Below, piece by piece: positions 46,243 to 64,000 of a stretch of DNA of 64,000 nt. Each line of letters opens with the position of its first letter. Positions within the stretch are counted from its first letter, which is position 1. The stretch covers positions 14,119,209 through 14,183,208 of the forward strand of contig NC_135565.1 in the NCBI RefSeq assembly GCF_964340395.1, given 5' to 3'. The notes beneath the pieces are model-generated. The model did not search any database, was not told the DNA's origin, and saw nothing but the letters and a program-made list of their open reading frames with translations. Source of the stretch: Glandiceps talaboti (lineage: Eukaryota > Hemichordata > Enteropneusta > Spengelidae). Position numbers and translations under genes: made by a program.

Positions 46243-46510
46243 GGGAGAACTAACAAAAAGTGTCTCTATTTGCCAATAACTGCTGTAGTATACCAGTTTA
46301 TGAGTGAAGGAACTAACAAAAAGTGTCTCTATTTGCCAATAACTGCTGTAGTATACCAGTTTATGAGTGAAGGAACTAACAAAAAGTGTCTCTATTTGCC
46401 AATAACTGCTGTAGTATACCAGTTTATGAGTGAAGGAACTAACAAAAAGTGTCTCTATTTGCCAATAACTGCTGTAGGATACCAGACTGAGTTTATGAGT
46501 GAAGCAATAA
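46243..46510. repeat. 63-bp tandem repeat, four copies
   Basis: Four copies of ggaactaacaaaaagtgtct plus ctatttgccaataactgctg plus tagtataccagtttatgagt plus gaa; the last copy is altered. The period is divisible by three, so a 21-residue repeat frame stays open, but nothing suggests that it is translated. Confidence 0.92.
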
Positions 46511-47254
46511 TGATTAATGTTAATTTGTTAATTCATTATTCCAAGGGTAAATTTCTTTGATTAACGTGAAATTCACCTTGGAAATAAACTGTTTAAACTT
46601 TGGCTGTTACTTTGTTCAAGAATACTCCAACCCATTCTCAGTTAAAATCAAGAAAAATGTTTTTGGAATGGAGGTCAAAATGTTATCAAAAGTTAAGCCA
46701 CTTTAGAATACAATATGGCTGCCGAGTACTCCATATGGAAATAAAAAATTATTGATATCCTTGAAAATATGACCATGGACTTTCTTGTATTATTTCAAAA
46801 GGAACAGGAGCAAGCTTTTGTATGACAAAGTTAAGAGAGAATTGAACAATTCTGATTTTCATGATAATTTGTCAGTGAAGTGTACACTACCTTAAAGGTC
46901 AATGTTTCAATCCCGGGTTATGTCATTTAGTGTTACTGTAATAATGATTACACAGGATCATTCTTTTGTTTTGGACCAGCTTTATCGCTAGGTATAGCTC
47001 AACCAAATAAATGTTTTTACACCTAGATGTTAATCCTAACCTGACATGGGCCTTTAACAATCAATTTCTTAGATCAGTCAAGAGTACATTATATTGTTGC
47101 TGCTGTCTAAAAAATACAGATCCTACACTTTTGAAATACAGTAAAAAATGATAATAGTAGATCATTTTAGTCTCGTGGCTATGCTGTCTAAAGTTTGAGT
47201 CTAATCTCCTTAAAGTTGCACTGGCTGTAATTAGAGTATTATTTTTTACAACCA

Positions 47255-47530
47255 CACAACCAACTAAATATTCGCTGAAAATCGTTAAAATATCAATAAT
47301 TAGATATTGTACATGTTAATTAGTGGTTGATTGTATCCAGATGTAGGATAGCAACAGGTTGAAATCATGATTGCTAGGGTTCGGATTTTTGGGTGTGGAC
47401 CTAAAAATCAATTTGATTGGATGTATTACACCATATAATGTGTACTGCTACACAAATATGTTTACCCACAGGTGATTCAATACTGTTCAGGGTGTACAAT
47501 ATTACAGGTTAATCATTACATCTCACAAAA
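47255..47530. repeat. Dispersed repeat family, copy 3 of 3
   Basis: Carries caaccaactaaatattcgct, caataattagatattgtaca, tttttgggtgtggacc, and acaggttaatcattacatc, matching 36750-37110 and 40440-40720. Located about 450 bp below the PI3K stop codon. Confidence 0.6.
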
Positions 47531-47971
47531 CAGTTTTTTTTAAAAAGTTCCAGTAGCAGCAAGTGCAGCTTTAACTAAAATTTTTAAAGGCTTATACTAT
47601 TCACAAATATATAATTAACATTTCCTGCAATATATACAATATTTCTGTCATTTTCACTAGAGTTTCACAATGTAACATAACATTTCATACCGACTAAACA
47701 CAAATACACATTTGTCAATTTCCTTATTTGTCCTAAATCTACAACATTTCTGAAAAAATGTAAAATTTACATTAAGTTTTCTTCCATGAAACTCCTTTTC
47801 CTATACGGAATAGTTCTTAGGAGCGCACCATCACGGTAACTCAGTTAAGGCAAGGGGATGTTGGGTGATTCCATTCAGTACAAGGCAGGAAGTCAGTTGG
47901 ATGATTTCATTATGTGATGGGTAGTACAGTATAGGTGGTGGCATTAACCAACATGGCTGGAATCAAAATTT

Positions 47972-63916
<15,945 letters not shown>

Positions 63917-64000
63917 CTACGGACAAACAAAACAATTGTAACATATTAGTTTCTTGAAAGATTACTTCCTATTTTGTAGGAATCAAAGCTCAATGTAGGG

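Noticed and set aside
46270-46560. A frame with a 21-residue repeat
   Set aside because: It is a product of a 63-bp tandem repeat downstream of the PI3K gene.

Overview
This is animal nuclear DNA. Genes are split into many short exons by long AT-rich introns, splice sites are standard GT/AG, and micro- and minisatellites and small mobile-element remnants are dense. The gene set (COMMD9, a class II PI3-kinase, a RIPK-type kinase and a transmembrane TIR protein) fits a bilaterian, most likely a marine invertebrate (invertebrate deuterostome or lophotrochozoan). I cannot name the species. I rebuilt all gene models by hand from splice sites, reading-frame phase and family knowledge. No alignment or database search was run.

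Layout: (1) 0.6-6.8 kb, plus strand: a complete seven-exon COMMD9 gene (198 codons), with two minisatellites built from the 3' ends of its last two coding exons. (2) 11.6-31 kb, minus strand: a complete nine-coding-exon gene of 654 codons. It joins an N-terminal RIPK4/RIPK2-like kinase domain to a C-terminal NHL-type beta-propeller. One of its introns holds a 3.6 kb array of a 47-bp unit. (3) About 35-39.6 kb, plus strand and divergent from the kinase gene: the 3' part of a single-pass receptor with an extracellular segment, a transmembrane helix and a cytoplasmic TIR domain. Its 5' end is unresolved. (4) 40-48 kb: no convincing gene, only dispersed repeats and small tandem arrays. (5) 48-64 kb, minus strand: 19 exons (887 codons) of a class II phosphoinositide 3-kinase, 5'-truncated by the window edge. 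In order these give the end of the PI3K-type C2 domain, the helical domain, the catalytic domain, the PX domain and the C-terminal C2 domain.

The RIPK-NHL and TIR genes are divergently placed neighbours. Both belong to families used in innate immune signalling, so a functional link is a reasonable hypothesis but unproven. COMMD9 (endosomal Commander complex) and class II PI3K (endosomal PI3P and PI(3,4)P2) both act in endosomal trafficking in other animals. Their closeness here may be chance.

The most unusual findings are the RIPK-NHL architecture and the repeated appearance of tandem arrays that copy the 3' end of an exon together with its 5' splice site or stop codon. This is seen at two COMMD9 exons and one PI3K exon.
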